From positions 1-15,286 of the forward strand of contig CALSCQ010002293.1 in assembly GCA_943704525.1 (NCBI GenBank): a DNA stretch of 15,286 bases. Reading direction: 5' to 3'. The first letter of the stretch is position 1. Each line of letters begins with the position of its first letter. This DNA comes from Pigoraptor vietnamica (taxonomy: Eukaryota; Opisthokonta; Filasterea). Positions 8,301 to 15,286 of this stretch are shown one piece after another. The translations under genes were made by a program, and so were the position numbers. The notes under the pieces were generated by a model, which did not search any database, was not told where the DNA came from, and was given only the letters and a program-made list of their open reading frames with translations.

Positions 8301-11256
8301 AGATGCCGCGTGGGACGGGTTTCTCGTCACCGCGTGCGGCCTGCGGACCAAGCTCACCATGGACATGTTCATCGAATGCGCTCGCGGCATGGCGCAACAG
8401 CAGAACGTCAATCTCGCCATACTCCTCTGGAGGACGGCGGCGGTGCAGGCCAAGTGGTGCGAGTGCCATGACCCGTCAAAGTGGACGGACTTGGCGAACA
8501 TCGCCGCGTTTCCCGTTGACACCGCTCCGCACGTCGCTCTCGGCGATCACTTCCGGTCCCCGGCCACGGGACGACCCTTGCGCCGACTCTGCGACGTTGT
8601 AGTCGACGACAACGCGGACGTCGTATGGTCACAAGAGCCCACGCCCCATCCGCGCGTGAGTCCGCCGCCCGCGGCGACAATGCGCGCCAAGCGCAGCACA
8701 CCGCTGGCTGCGGCACGTCACCTTGTGCACCTCGCCTCATGCGCGACGAACGCGAGTAAAACCGACGCGGAACCGCAATGGAAGGCGTTGCGCTTCGCCA
8801 CCTACAAGGCTTACGAATACCTCAACAACGCCGCACGCCAGAAGCGCGCAGACGAATGCGTCGAGACCCTCTGCGCGCACGCCGTCATCGGCGTCGACGG
8901 GACGTCGCAGGCCACTGAAGACGCGGGGCTGCGCTTCTTCCGCGGCGACCAGATGTTCGTCAACCTCGCCACCGAGGTCCCCCCGTTCATGCTCAAGCTG
9001 CCGATGGACATCCGCAATCGATACCACGACTTCGCAATCACGTGCGGCGTACGTGAAGACGCTGACGCTGAGGCGCTTCTCGACGTCGTCTCGCAGATCA
9101 CCGAGGGCGCCGATGCCGGCAAGACGCTTATGCACAACGAAATCGAGGCCATCGGCACGGCTTTGAAGATGGCGGGGGCCACACTTGCTTCCAGCGCAGC
9201 CTCGCAGAACACCTTCCCGAAGGTTCCCAAGGGGTTCAGCCTCCCCGATTCGACCGGCGTCCTCCGTCCCGTCGCCGCTCTCCTCCTCGACGACGCCGGA
9301 CTAATGGTCGAGACGACGCCAAACGACAAGGCGGACGGCGGCGACCGGCGCGCGACGGCTTGGACGGTGCATTCATCGCTGCGCGAATGTCTTTTGAAGC
9401 ATGAATTGGGACGGTGTCTTGGCGTGGCGTTGACGAGCGAGCGCAGTGCCAGCCGCGTCATCGAACCGAACATCGGAGACTCCGTCAACGCGGAGAAGGA
9501 CGAGTTTGCGGCGCGCGCGCAGGACGTGCTTCGCGGGGCGCTGTTCGCGAGCGCTGTCGCTTTTGCCGCACACGCCGACCTGCAACAGCGTGTGCGAATC
9601 CGAAACGTTCTTTCCACACTGCACCTGGCCGTCGTGGAGTCTGCGATCGTGCTCGAGGGCGCGGACGGGCGACAAATAGCGGTGAAACGTCACGCTGCGC
9701 CTCACGAGGGCGGGCATGCCATCCTCGTCACCAAGGCCGACTCAGCGACCATGGCGCTTGCGATAGCGCAGGAAGCACTTAAGCTGTGCGGCGGAGGCGC
9801 GCGTGTGAGCACCGAAGGCCTTGTGATTGGCATCCAGTCGGGCGCTGATGCGCTCGAGGCGTATCTCAAGGCGCAAGGGGCGCCCGTTGGCAACGCCGGT
9901 AGCGCGCTGGGTCGTGCACTGACACCAGAGGAAGCCGACAGAGTGCACACGCACACCCTGCGTATCTTCAACGCGGGCGAGATGGTCGCGTGGGAGAGGG
10001 CCGCAGACGACGATGCGAAGCTCGTGTGGGTGAAAATTCTCGCGGCGATCGACAGCACCAGTGCCGCTGCTGCTGGCGACACGACGACGACTTCCCCGCC
10101 GGACGATCTCGACGTGCTCTATCGCGTGCAGTGCGGCCCTGCCGAGTCTGACGTCGCCGACGCGTTCGCTTTCCAGCTCTATGCTGTCGATCGCGATTCG
10201 AAGCGGGCGGCGGCTCAGGCGCCTGCGGCGCAAGAAGACTCGGCGCCCCGCGCAACACCGACAAGCGTGCCCGACTCAACGAGTAACGAGCAAGCGACAG
10301 CTTCGGCGCCGGACGTCCCTCTCCTCGCTGGCGTTCCACTCTCTGGCGACGCGTCCACGAGTGCCCCCTCACCCGCCGCAGAGAAAGGAGCCTCTCTTCT
10401 GGACCTTCTCGTCGAGGTTCTTACGGCTGTCGACGAGGGGATGAAGGCGCTGCCGTCCGGCGACGCGAAAGGGATTCAGCGGCTCTTCCGACGCCTTCTC
10501 CTGAAGTATCATCCGGACAAGAACGGAGGCGATGCCAACTACAATGCCGCCACTCAACTTCTGAGCGGCGAGAAGGACAACGCAAAGAAATGGCGCGAAC
10601 GCACGCCGCAGGAGCGGCGCGAGCGCGCGATGGAGTTTGCGCGAATTGACGACGAGGAATCGCCCGCAGACGCACCGTCGTCGTCAGCGCCGAAGTCGCG
10701 TGCAGCCCCGCGAACCAGCCAGCGCTCGCGCGAGACGAACGACAACTGGCACTGGTTCTATTCCAGAAGTTACCACTCGCGCTTCGATTTCAATTTCCGC
10801 TCGACGCCGTCGTTCTCTTTTCCGCAGAGGTCGCCCTCCGAAGCGACGGCCCTCGCGCTGCGGCATGCGGCACGTGACGACTTCCACGCCGCCTGCGCAC
10901 TTGCCTCCGTTGGGTCGCCCGGCACCTTTCACGCGCAGACGTGCTTTCTCGCACAGCAGGCGTGCGACAAGGCGGTCAAGTGCGTCCTCGCCCACAGTGT
11001 CGGACTCTTGGCCGGCGAGATCAAGACGGACAACACGCGGGCGCTCGTCGACCACTTGCACGGCACGCACACGGCCGCCGTCAAGGCAGCGTACGAGAGA
11101 GTCGCCGCGTACTTCGCTGACACGCGGCACGTAACGAGCGACCACATTCGCCCGTCAGAGCGCTTCCAAGAGAGCGACGCGAAGGCAGCTCTGCGCCACG
11201 CCGAGGAATTGCTAGCCATCGCCGAACGCGTGCTCTTCCCCACCGCGAGCGAGTAA
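2344..11256 (+). CDS. Sacsin-family giant co-chaperone: two SRR/HATPase repeats, J domain, HEPN domain
   Basis: A single 2,970-codon ORF. The start is well fixed: caccATG has a good eukaryotic context and an in-frame TGA lies at 2335-2337. Repeat 1 begins almost at the N terminus (about 5-975), with N-box ELLQNADDA (E30, N34, D37), YNDAKF (73-78) and glycine motif GMFGLGFN (102-109). Repeat 2 (about 980-2340) has EFVQNADDAGA (E1007, N1011, D1014) and GQFGIGFN (1079-1086). Each repeat carries later sacsin hallmarks: SSSRRN (378-383) or TTNRR (1331-1335), then an LPxxxGxLRP block near 918 and 2300. An Ala/Pro/Ser-rich linker (about 2618-2682) leads to a J domain with HPD at 2723-2725, then a HEPN domain (about 2830-2970). 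Human sacsin has three repeats, an N-terminal ubiquitin-like domain and about 4,580 residues; this one is shorter and lacks the leader. Known relatives act with Hsp70 in cytoskeletal and mitochondrial proteostasis; the same role here is inferred. Confidence 0.95.
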   Translation: MPTPFAQTVDIGDRIRELLREYQLSQATNELLQNADDANARRLVIAVDRRHFPSANLRSPLLSGMQGPAVLAYNDAKFSDDDFRNICRVGAATKRDEAEKTGMFGLGFNTNYHITATPQLISGYKYGLFDAGGTCPELKGGEMLDFSNAGDRNLATTMSDELAPFRSLSSVAWDSWNDHGTAGPLTATKSTIPPLHRLGEDYPGTLFRFALRTANDSIQQGRLHTVDEVLSTLLASVRDSTPVLFLTNVTDISVYEIDASGRAILQFRQTATSISPGAQTARQIARQKVSGEYNGDLVVSTYARNGDGALANTIMSWTIAAALSSPKPVDGRKLFAACAAQMTDDKGGPVRSGIYSTLPVPNIANPFPFHINAQFVLSSSRRNIERSDASAWNASVANGPLADAAVMLVERAVRTVARAKASALADSDPAELAAVMERLWPKCTWDVLAGFMPSFYERVKSAAVLWCHACRSLVRPCEVEVVGYDNFGDAAYEGLMHWLARASGLRVAVVSSEVARRLIPSHRRGTESAYHFAARAIVAGLNRMRMEANTAVSFALSRFDQLQGAYPEYRDQLSKIAFVTAGNGTKRCPADLIDRANPLWDALPEDSPRKPSGDFAINTPLGRALQQAGVLQTKATDALLIEAAQAVASAYGSVQFDVLEERAKRVSAALEKLPNAGEALSRIAWVPARRRPDASVYPRELPWAGESTSGARRLHSTSEMVPSVEWRCAGGFTVVCPEWISDFATTKLKFRNVDAYTCAANALCLAEPSASVAATAKAEPALLSLRQAMLAKLKVADVAPTTRDLLRQKPWLFVPSLGCMTEPSRVIFAAPQKTSPADLAPYIIVADRSLDEPSIKSTLLCLGSKPEADTSTLVRALQEMHSRGVRDASKAERILAALDAKCGGDASVAGALKGVLLPNENGELRPASELHVRDWSGGSNPDSSRVTLPLVHRDIHPRIALQFGARSLRTVASESATVGDDFEQYEDVATRIAGVLKDYPLDALAREFVQNADDAGATEIEFVLDVRKFPCESLVDKKLAVFQGAALVIANDAQFTEGDFSGIRNLGLGSKGGSSQSTGQFGIGFNAAFHVTDCPVLASAGSVCVFDPRRAYLSGKKAGRRYSAAKLRGEGFEDQLAPLRAYTGDDCASGTTFRLPLRKAEQAKDNPLKAPAHDISQMRVLLQRIKSTAQQLLLFTRSVRRIRIGERDENGFVTTPYQATKSIRPIDSCSALTVEGLSSQRKFALCNPTLTWSASYIASIASGVSADEFVVAESVVPCNTSMDAAKKPAVAVAIPMRGDASTYKTLFATLPLDDDDIAGVRASISATFHLTTNRRVQSANMPINDWLLSKVVPDCYCDALLAARDVLAAAGYDATITATRVYSSLPELPQRDKTKGGKVLSSADAFQETIATNTLKRIVEKHLPILLDHAGRWVSAHDAVLFERIAIIETTAPLAPLVDGAVEVLSGEGHAMCDMRGSPGVRDLAKVNASSSRVLSPDLCIKLLRDAPGVVASGGAPVNVPVSGHRGFQNAAAIDAAAAYCLTAPHLQNDADRLVGLPLLLIHDGRALLAFGPRKDGGTVIVESKEKYRKFLQTSGAQLPSAKTSVAITKALDVKQFPSLGLSLLNDELVLGSIERSLFDERKLPRAKAAPCPDARWIEWHFDTLAYLFDKAKNPQWDRAKGFPLVPGWTRQHGVRVYPLRQEPVVVLVDRGTPEARESADVLERIGCPLWPPPAEANAVPSHRVTYASENGHRVAAVVEIGAYGKFKGAGAKSADLLDIVRITAQAHSSADAFVQAVTDADGDARRKLALVLARNGTQTGTDSDKEGALLRRLPIFPPRVNGADLCALGTRSWVAPKTPSEWDALDIQCTEGVLSPEKDLAALYRAARVPLVTIGEYFTSHVFPDFPSMSDPEIATVMAGVRKLVEAKSSAAPSKHVLHALPFVRDVDGKLKAASEFVSTSERYKRETEIYTLIFPSAKLPGAFADAAWDGFLVTACGLRTKLTMDMFIECARGMAQQQNVNLAILLWRTAAVQAKWCECHDPSKWTDLANIAAFPVDTAPHVALGDHFRSPATGRPLRRLCDVVVDDNADVVWSQEPTPHPRVSPPPAATMRAKRSTPLAAARHLVHLASCATNASKTDAEPQWKALRFATYKAYEYLNNAARQKRADECVETLCAHAVIGVDGTSQATEDAGLRFFRGDQMFVNLATEVPPFMLKLPMDIRNRYHDFAITCGVREDADAEALLDVVSQITEGADAGKTLMHNEIEAIGTALKMAGATLASSAASQNTFPKVPKGFSLPDSTGVLRPVAALLLDDAGLMVETTPNDKADGGDRRATAWTVHSSLRECLLKHELGRCLGVALTSERSASRVIEPNIGDSVNAEKDEFAARAQDVLRGALFASAVAFAAHADLQQRVRIRNVLSTLHLAVVESAIVLEGADGRQIAVKRHAAPHEGGHAILVTKADSATMALAIAQEALKLCGGGARVSTEGLVIGIQSGADALEAYLKAQGAPVGNAGSALGRALTPEEADRVHTHTLRIFNAGEMVAWERAADDDAKLVWVKILAAIDSTSAAAAGDTTTTSPPDDLDVLYRVQCGPAESDVADAFAFQLYAVDRDSKRAAAQAPAAQEDSAPRATPTSVPDSTSNEQATASAPDVPLLAGVPLSGDASTSAPSPAAEKGASLLDLLVEVLTAVDEGMKALPSGDAKGIQRLFRRLLLKYHPDKNGGDANYNAATQLLSGEKDNAKKWRERTPQERRERAMEFARIDDEESPADAPSSSAPKSRAAPRTSQRSRETNDNWHWFYSRSYHSRFDFNFRSTPSFSFPQRSPSEATALALRHAARDDFHAACALASVGSPGTFHAQTCFLAQQACDKAVKCVLAHSVGLLAGEIKTDNTRALVDHLHGTHTAAVKAAYERVAAYFADTRHVTSDHIRPSERFQESDAKAALRHAEELLAIAERVLFPTASE

Positions 11257-11733
11257 GCCCCAGACGCGAACGGGGAGGCGACACGTGTCGTTTACTTGTG
11301 CGCGTCGTCCAATGTCGAATACTCTTCCTTTTCTGTCTTTCTCTTTCGCAAACGGTGGTGTTCGACCATCGCCCGTTCCACTGAAGCATCTTCTCGTCAT
11401 ATCGGCAACACGTGCGTCAGTATACCACGCAGGCTTGCAAACGCCACATATGCGAAGACGCGGAACATCGTAGTGAAGGACGGGCACGCACGCTATCCAA
11501 CAAGCGCGGAGGAAAACGAAGAGGAGAGTACTGCCAGCGATGCACGAACGAATTCATGAGTTCACGGCACGCAGAGTCGCAGACGCGCGCACATATGCGT
11601 TGCAGAGAAGCACATGCGTCTGCGCGTGTGCATGTGAGTGGGGACGCGCGTGTGTGCGCGTGCGTGCGAATGCAGGCGTCTTCACATCGGTACACAGTTC
11701 AGCGTAGATCGAGGTAGTATCGACTCGCCAGTC
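11257..11733. other. Convergent intergenic spacer between sacsin and GatC genes
   Basis: This 477-bp stretch separates two converging genes and should contain both 3' ends. It has short pyrimidine-rich runs around 11320-11350 and an alternating purine-pyrimidine, GT/GC-rich tract around 11580-11680 that could adopt Z-DNA. CACGTG occurs at 11282-11287 and 11409-11414. No protein-like ORF, RNA gene or canonical AATAAA is visible; small ORFs here have no recognisable content. Confidence 0.65.
11279..11290. repeat. 12-bp perfect palindrome centred on CACGTG
   Basis: CGACACGTGTCG is its own reverse complement and sits 22 bp after the sacsin TAA, hence probably in the 3' UTR. The core is the class-B E-box recognised by many bHLH proteins. 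The position after the gene makes a promoter role uncertain. Confidence 0.45.
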
Positions 11734-12141
11734 TCATCCCTCTTGCACTCGAGGCACGGCGTAAAAGTTTTCGAACCTTCCTGTCGTGAGGTGCAGAAGC
11801 GACGCCGAACGCGCTGCACTCTCTTGGTCCGATGCAGGCACGTCCTCTCGCAGTCTCAGCGCGAGTCCCTCCGCCACGCTGTGCAACGGCTCCACACCCT
11901 CGGTCGACACGCCGGAGAGCGAATCGAGCATGCGCAGGGTGGATTCGAGGTCTCTCGTGAGCTTCGCAACGTCCGCGTCGGCGACTTGAAGCTTTGCGAG
12001 GGATGCGAGACGCGCGACAACTTCCGCCGTCACACTCTCAGGCGGACCCGACGCATGAAGACGGCGCGTGGCGGAGAAAACCGACGGCAGTGCAGAGACC
12101 GCATGCACACGCGCTGCGGCGTCGCGCCACACACGGAGCAT
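11734..12141 (-). CDS. gatC: Mitochondrial glutamyl-tRNA(Gln) amidotransferase subunit C (GatC)
   Basis: A 135-residue protein on the minus strand. I take the ATG at 12141-12139 because its context is ccaccATG and no other ATG lies upstream in frame as far as 12264, where only a TTG could serve. GatC features: VTAEVVARLASLAKL (37-51), an amphipathic helix KLTRDLESTLRMLDSL, then GVEPLHS, LREDVPA and the C-terminal block GRFENFYAVPRV. The first 36 residues are Arg/Ala/Ser-rich, lack acidic residues apart from D7 and E35, and contain RRLHAS, which looks like a mitochondrial presequence. GatC holds GatA to GatB in the complex that converts mischarged Glu-tRNA(Gln) to Gln-tRNA(Gln) in bacteria and organelles. 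The gene has no intron, converges on the sacsin gene and is divergent from the SPX gene. A plastid destination cannot be excluded. Confidence 0.9.
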   Translation of the reverse strand: MLRVWRDAAARVHAVSALPSVFSATRRLHASGPPESVTAEVVARLASLAKLQVADADVAKLTRDLESTLRMLDSLSGVSTEGVEPLHSVAEGLALRLREDVPASDQESAARSASLLHLTTGRFENFYAVPRVQEG

Positions 12142-12284
12142 GGTGGATGGAGGAAGAAAGATGTCGAATCCACTTGTGTGCCGCACGTGTATAGCCGGCG
12201 TAAGCGACGGGGCTTGGACTTCAGTGATAGAAACGACAATGTGGTGGTGGTTCCATAAGCGCAAAGTCGAGGTATACGAAGACG

Positions 12285-12396
<112 letters not shown>

Positions 12397-12413
12397 GCGC
12401 TGTGTGCCTTTTG

Positions 12414-12449
12414 TGGGGGCAATTGCGCTTCTATGGATAGCTGCCCCCA
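12414..12449. repeat. Inverted repeat with 8-bp perfect stem next to the GT tract
   Basis: tgggggca (12414-12421) is the exact reverse complement of tgccccca (12442-12449), with a 20-nt loop. It sits 24 bp past the GT array and 5 bp before a CACGTG. This could be a protein-binding site or an RNA hairpin in the 5' UTR; nothing in the sequence decides. Confidence 0.5.
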
Positions 12450-12454
12450 GGAAT

Positions 12455-12460
12455 CACGTG
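12455..12460. promoter_or_regulatory. CACGTG E-box upstream of SPX gene
   Basis: A palindromic CACGTG within tcacgtgcggg, about 240 bp upstream of the SPX start. In budding yeast, Pho4 binds CACGTG to activate phosphate-starvation genes, including ones encoding SPX proteins. A matching bHLH factor in this organism is unproven. The same word also recurs in introns throughout the window, so the site is not specific to this promoter. Confidence 0.3.
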
Positions 12461-12702
12461 CGGGATCAGCACGTTCCTCGCCCACTTCATCTCCTTTGAC
12501 GTTACAATGTTTCGCAGTTCCAGTGTTCATATGCTCTGAGTGTTTGAAGAGGGGGTTGTTGTGCTGGTCTGTGGTGATGCCGCGTTCGTGATCACGCCTC
12601 GAACGAACGAACTCGTGGGGCGCGCGTGTGCGCAAGTGGGGGTTCCTTTTCTCCGCCCTATTTTGCCTCGGATAATAGCGTGCGTTCGGCGCGTGCTCGA
12701 AG

Positions 12703-15182
12703 ATGAAGTTCGGCAAGTTTCTGGAGGACACGAAGGTGCCCGAGTGGGCGCGGCACTATGTGTCGTACAAAGACCTGAAGAAATGCATTAAAGTGGCCGA
12801 GAGAGGCGCGGGTGCGGCGGAAGGAGGAGGGGACGTCGACCGCCAGTTCTTCTTTGTGCTCGATCGTGATTTGGACAAGGTGTGTGTTGGCTATGTCTCG
12901 CGTGAGTCTGTTACGCTTGGAGTGAAGAAAAGAGGGAGTCGCTGTAACTGCGTAACTGTCGATATAGCCATGCGTGTGGGGTGAATTGTGGGGATGGTGG
13001 AGGTCCTTCTTGTAAATTATCCGCATCTTTGTTGCAGTCCGAAATTGTGGGCGTGTCTGTGTGCGCGTTCTGCGTGCAGCGCATGCAACTGTTTTACCTT
13101 CCACGGTCACGTGCTCACTGGGGCGTGCATTGCAGGTGACGGACTTCTACCTCGGCAAGCTGAGCGAGTGCCAGCTGCGCCTGCGCGTTATTGTCGGTCG
13201 CAAGACGTGTCTGGACATTGAAAACCAAAGCGAGGACAACGCCGTGAGCGTGCAGTCGCTGTTGGTCGCCTTCCGCGAGCTCAGTGCGGACCTCCACAAC
13301 CTGCAGAAGTTTGTCGAGCGTGGGTATGCGGCGTTTGGCGCGCGTGCAGTTTGTCGGTCAAGATTTGGCATGCTGCTGAATGGTTTCTTTGTATGTGTGT
13401 GTGCGTGGATGTGCGTGACGCACGCGTGTCTGTGTGCCTGCTTCGCGGGAAGCTGCGCTGGGACAGAAAATCTTGTGCATTTTGCGTATGCATGGTTGTG
13501 CGTGTTGCCTGTTGAGCGAGTGATGTCGCACGTGACCGTGCTTACAAGTGGCATCAACTGTCGCTCCCCAGTGAACTCGACGGGCTTTCGCAAAATTTTG
13601 AAAAAGTACGACAAGAAGCTGCGGCAGAAGGCGCAGGAACGCTATCTCCGCACGAAGGTCTACGTGCAGCCGTTCAGCGACACGTCGTCCCTGCAACGCA
13701 TGGTGGAAGACGTCGCACAGCACGCACAACAGCTCACGGAGATCCAAAAGAGGTGTGTGGTGCCGTAGATGCGGCTGTAAGAAGAGGCGTGTGAGAGTAT
13801 CCGAAACACGGCCCTGTGTCTGTGCACAGCACTGGCCTGTAGCACGTGCTCAATTCGCGCGTGCGTTTCATTTTCTAAGCCGTGGACCCTTCTACTCTGG
13901 CGAGCGCGCGAGTGACGAGACGAAGCTATGCGCCGAGCGGCTCCTTGCGGCAGTATCCGAAGGGGACGTCGCAAAGGCGCGCAAGAATTTGGCCGCCATT
14001 CGCGAAAAGCACACGGCCGCCGAGTCGTCGCAGTGGTGGGTACAGGGACGTTTGTCGGGCGCCTTTTTACTACGAAAAGCATGCTGTCACCACGTGTGTC
14101 ACGTCGCTGTAACTCCAAAGCAAAAAGGAAACTTGCCTGAACCCGATTACTTTCTGACGCAGGTGCGGGCCATCGCTGCTGAAGGCGTGCCGCGAGGGAC
14201 ACATTGAGTGCGCCGTTCTCCTATTGGACGGCGGGGTGGGTGCCACTTATATTGACGAGCATCTCCAGTTGTGACGCTCCGGTCGTTTAGTTTCACTGCT
14301 CGCCATTTTTTTGGGTTTTTTTTTTTTTTTTTTTTTTTTGCCCTTGTGTTCTCACCCGTCCCTTGCCGTACCTGTCTTTAGTATGCATGTCATGTGCGCC
14401 ATACATTTTGGCGGTTCCGTTTTCAGTATTCTCCACTTTGTCCATTGCCCACGCCTCACTGATATCTCTGCGTGTTCACAGATTGATCCCAACTCGTCGG
14501 ATCCCGTGAACGACCGCACGTGCCTGCACAAGGCGATTGGCCACGCGCAGTTTGCCGCGGTCGACCTCCTCATCGCACGCGGCGCGGACCTGGAGCGAAA
14601 GGTGCGCGTCACGTGCCTTTGTAATGTGGAGATGTGCAAATAGGACGCCTGCCACCGTGAATTTCCGCATTCGGTCGTCCTCCTCAATGTCTGCGTGTGT
14701 CTCACCTGTGCCAGTCACTCGCTGCTTACTGCGTTTGGCAACCATGACCCTCCTCACACCACAATTGTCCTCGCACCCCATCCAGGACCTGAACGGGCGT
14801 CGTCCTCTTCACTATGCGGCCATGAGCAACCACCCCTCGATCATTGCGGCGCTCCTCAGGTCACGTGCGCAGCCGGACTGTCGCGACGCCGATGGGCAGA
14901 CGCCGCTCTTTTACGCCGTGGTGAAGGGGTGGGTGTCATTATCTGCCTTTCGTTATCTTCTTTAAGCCGCGCGTGTTGTTTCGTGTGGGTTTGTGTTTGT
15001 TGTTTGTGCTCATTTTCTCGTGATTCGTCGGCGTGGGTCAATTCGCTTGGGCGCTCCACCACCACGTTTGTCCTCAACATTTCCCATGCGGTCGTGTGTC
15101 GGCTCGCAGGCATGACGAGTGCGTCGCTGCACTGCTCGATGGCGGCGCAGACATCGAGACGTGCACCACAACAAGCGAACAG
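12703..15182 (+). CDS. SPX domain plus ankyrin-repeat protein, 3'-partial, eight exons (Gde1/Pho81-like N-terminal part)
   Basis: My exon model is 12703-12879, 13136-13319, 13572-13752, 13880-14035, 14163-14235, 14482-14601, 14786-14928 and 15110-15182, giving 369 in-frame codons. The SPX domain starts at Met1 with KFGKFLE, then WARHYVSYKDLKK (15-27), FFFVLDRDLDKV (49-60) and STGFRKILKKYDKK (123-136). Y22, K26 and the K128/K131/K132 cluster match the basic surface that binds inositol pyrophosphates in characterised SPX domains. From about residue 236 come ankyrin repeats: LLKACREGHIECAVLLLDGG, then CLHKAIGHAQ...LLIARGAD, then GRRPLHYAAMSNHPSIIAALL, then GQTPLFYAVVKGHDECVAALLDGGADIE. The exon at 15182 ends in a GTGGG donor, so the gene continues outside. 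SPX-ANK proteins usually end in a glycerophosphodiester phosphodiesterase domain (Gde1, Pho81), but that part is not seen. The likely role is phosphate sensing or glycerophosphodiester metabolism. The transition from exon 3 to exon 4 (13753-13879, acceptor taag) is the least certain junction. Confidence 0.9.
14316..14339. repeat. T24 homopolymer in SPX gene intron 5
   Basis: An uninterrupted run of 24 T, preceded by T7 and GGG (14306-14315), lies inside the 246-nt intron at 14236-14481. It is more than 140 nt upstream of the acceptor, farther than a normal polypyrimidine tract. A reverse-transcribed poly(A) tail would look like this on the opposite strand, but no element body is recognisable beside it. 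Confidence 0.9.
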
Positions 15183-15286
15183 GTGGGCGAATTCGCCCAA
15201 GTGCTTTTGTCTGAACCGCGTAATTGAGCCTGCAAGAGACTGACCGTCGCATTCCATTCTCTCCCTCTCCCCCCTCCCCCCCCCCC
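15183..15286 (+). other. Start of the eighth SPX gene intron, ending in a pyrimidine/C11 run
   Basis: The segment begins gtgggc, the donor after exon 8, and ends in about 35 nt of almost pure C/T closing with C11 (15276-15286). The pyrimidine tract may precede an acceptor just outside the window, or the homopolymer may have ended a contig. Confidence 0.6.

Noticed and set aside
7200-9300. A possible third sacsin repeat in the second half of the ORF
   Set aside because: The segment matches the linker part of a sacsin repeat (for example LPFVRDVDGKL near residue 1942), but no third N-box or glycine motif of the ATP fold is present.
12142-12264. N-terminal extension of GatC starting at a TTG (12264)
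   Set aside because: The start would be non-ATG, the extra 41 residues show no GatC similarity, and the ATG at 12141 has a strong Kozak context followed by a plausible mitochondrial presequence.
13320-13571. Open segment between SPX exons 2 and 3 as a coding insertion
   Set aside because: Although stop-free, it is Cys/Val-rich and low-complexity. Splicing gives the exact SPX phrase FVELNSTGFRKILKKYDK, so it is an intron.

Overview
The window reads as nuclear DNA of a GC-rich, intron-bearing unicellular eukaryote. The grounds are spliceosomal GT-AG introns, Kozak-like start contexts (ccaccATG, caccATG), a mitochondrially targeted GatC, and microsatellites such as (GT)52 and T24. The gene content (SLC36/AVT3-type transporter, sacsin, organellar GatC, SPX-ankyrin protein) does not fix the lineage, and I do not name a species.

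Layout: (1) 48-1840, plus strand: the 3' seven exons of an AAAP-family (SLC36/AVT3-like) amino-acid transporter whose first exons lie outside the window. (2) 1841-2343: intergenic, with a perfect 2 x 46 bp tandem duplication and small inverted repeats. (3) 2344-11256, plus strand: one uninterrupted 2,970-codon ORF for a sacsin-family giant chaperone, with two sacsin repeat regions each opening with a GHKL/HATPase-like fold, then a J domain with HPD and a C-terminal HEPN domain. (4) 11257-11733: convergent intergenic spacer. (5) 11734-12141, minus strand: small intronless mitochondrial GatC, subunit C of glutamyl-tRNA(Gln) amidotransferase. (6) 12142-12702: divergent intergenic region holding a perfect (GT)52 tract and an 8-bp-stem inverted repeat. 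(7) 12703-15182, plus strand: eight exons of an SPX domain plus ankyrin-repeat protein, cut off at the window edge, most like the N-terminal part of Gde1/Pho81-type SPX-ANK-GDPD proteins.

The four genes look like independent housekeeping or regulatory genes rather than one pathway: amino-acid transport, proteostasis, mitochondrial translation, and phosphate/inositol-pyrophosphate sensing. I see no mobile element, CRISPR, rRNA or tRNA. The least ordinary signals are in gene structure and non-coding DNA. All 14 donor sites I can place read GTGNG rather than GTAAG. The hexamer CACGTG is concentrated in introns. Four introns are multiples of three with no in-frame stop. An 8.9 kb intronless gene sits between intron-dense ones.
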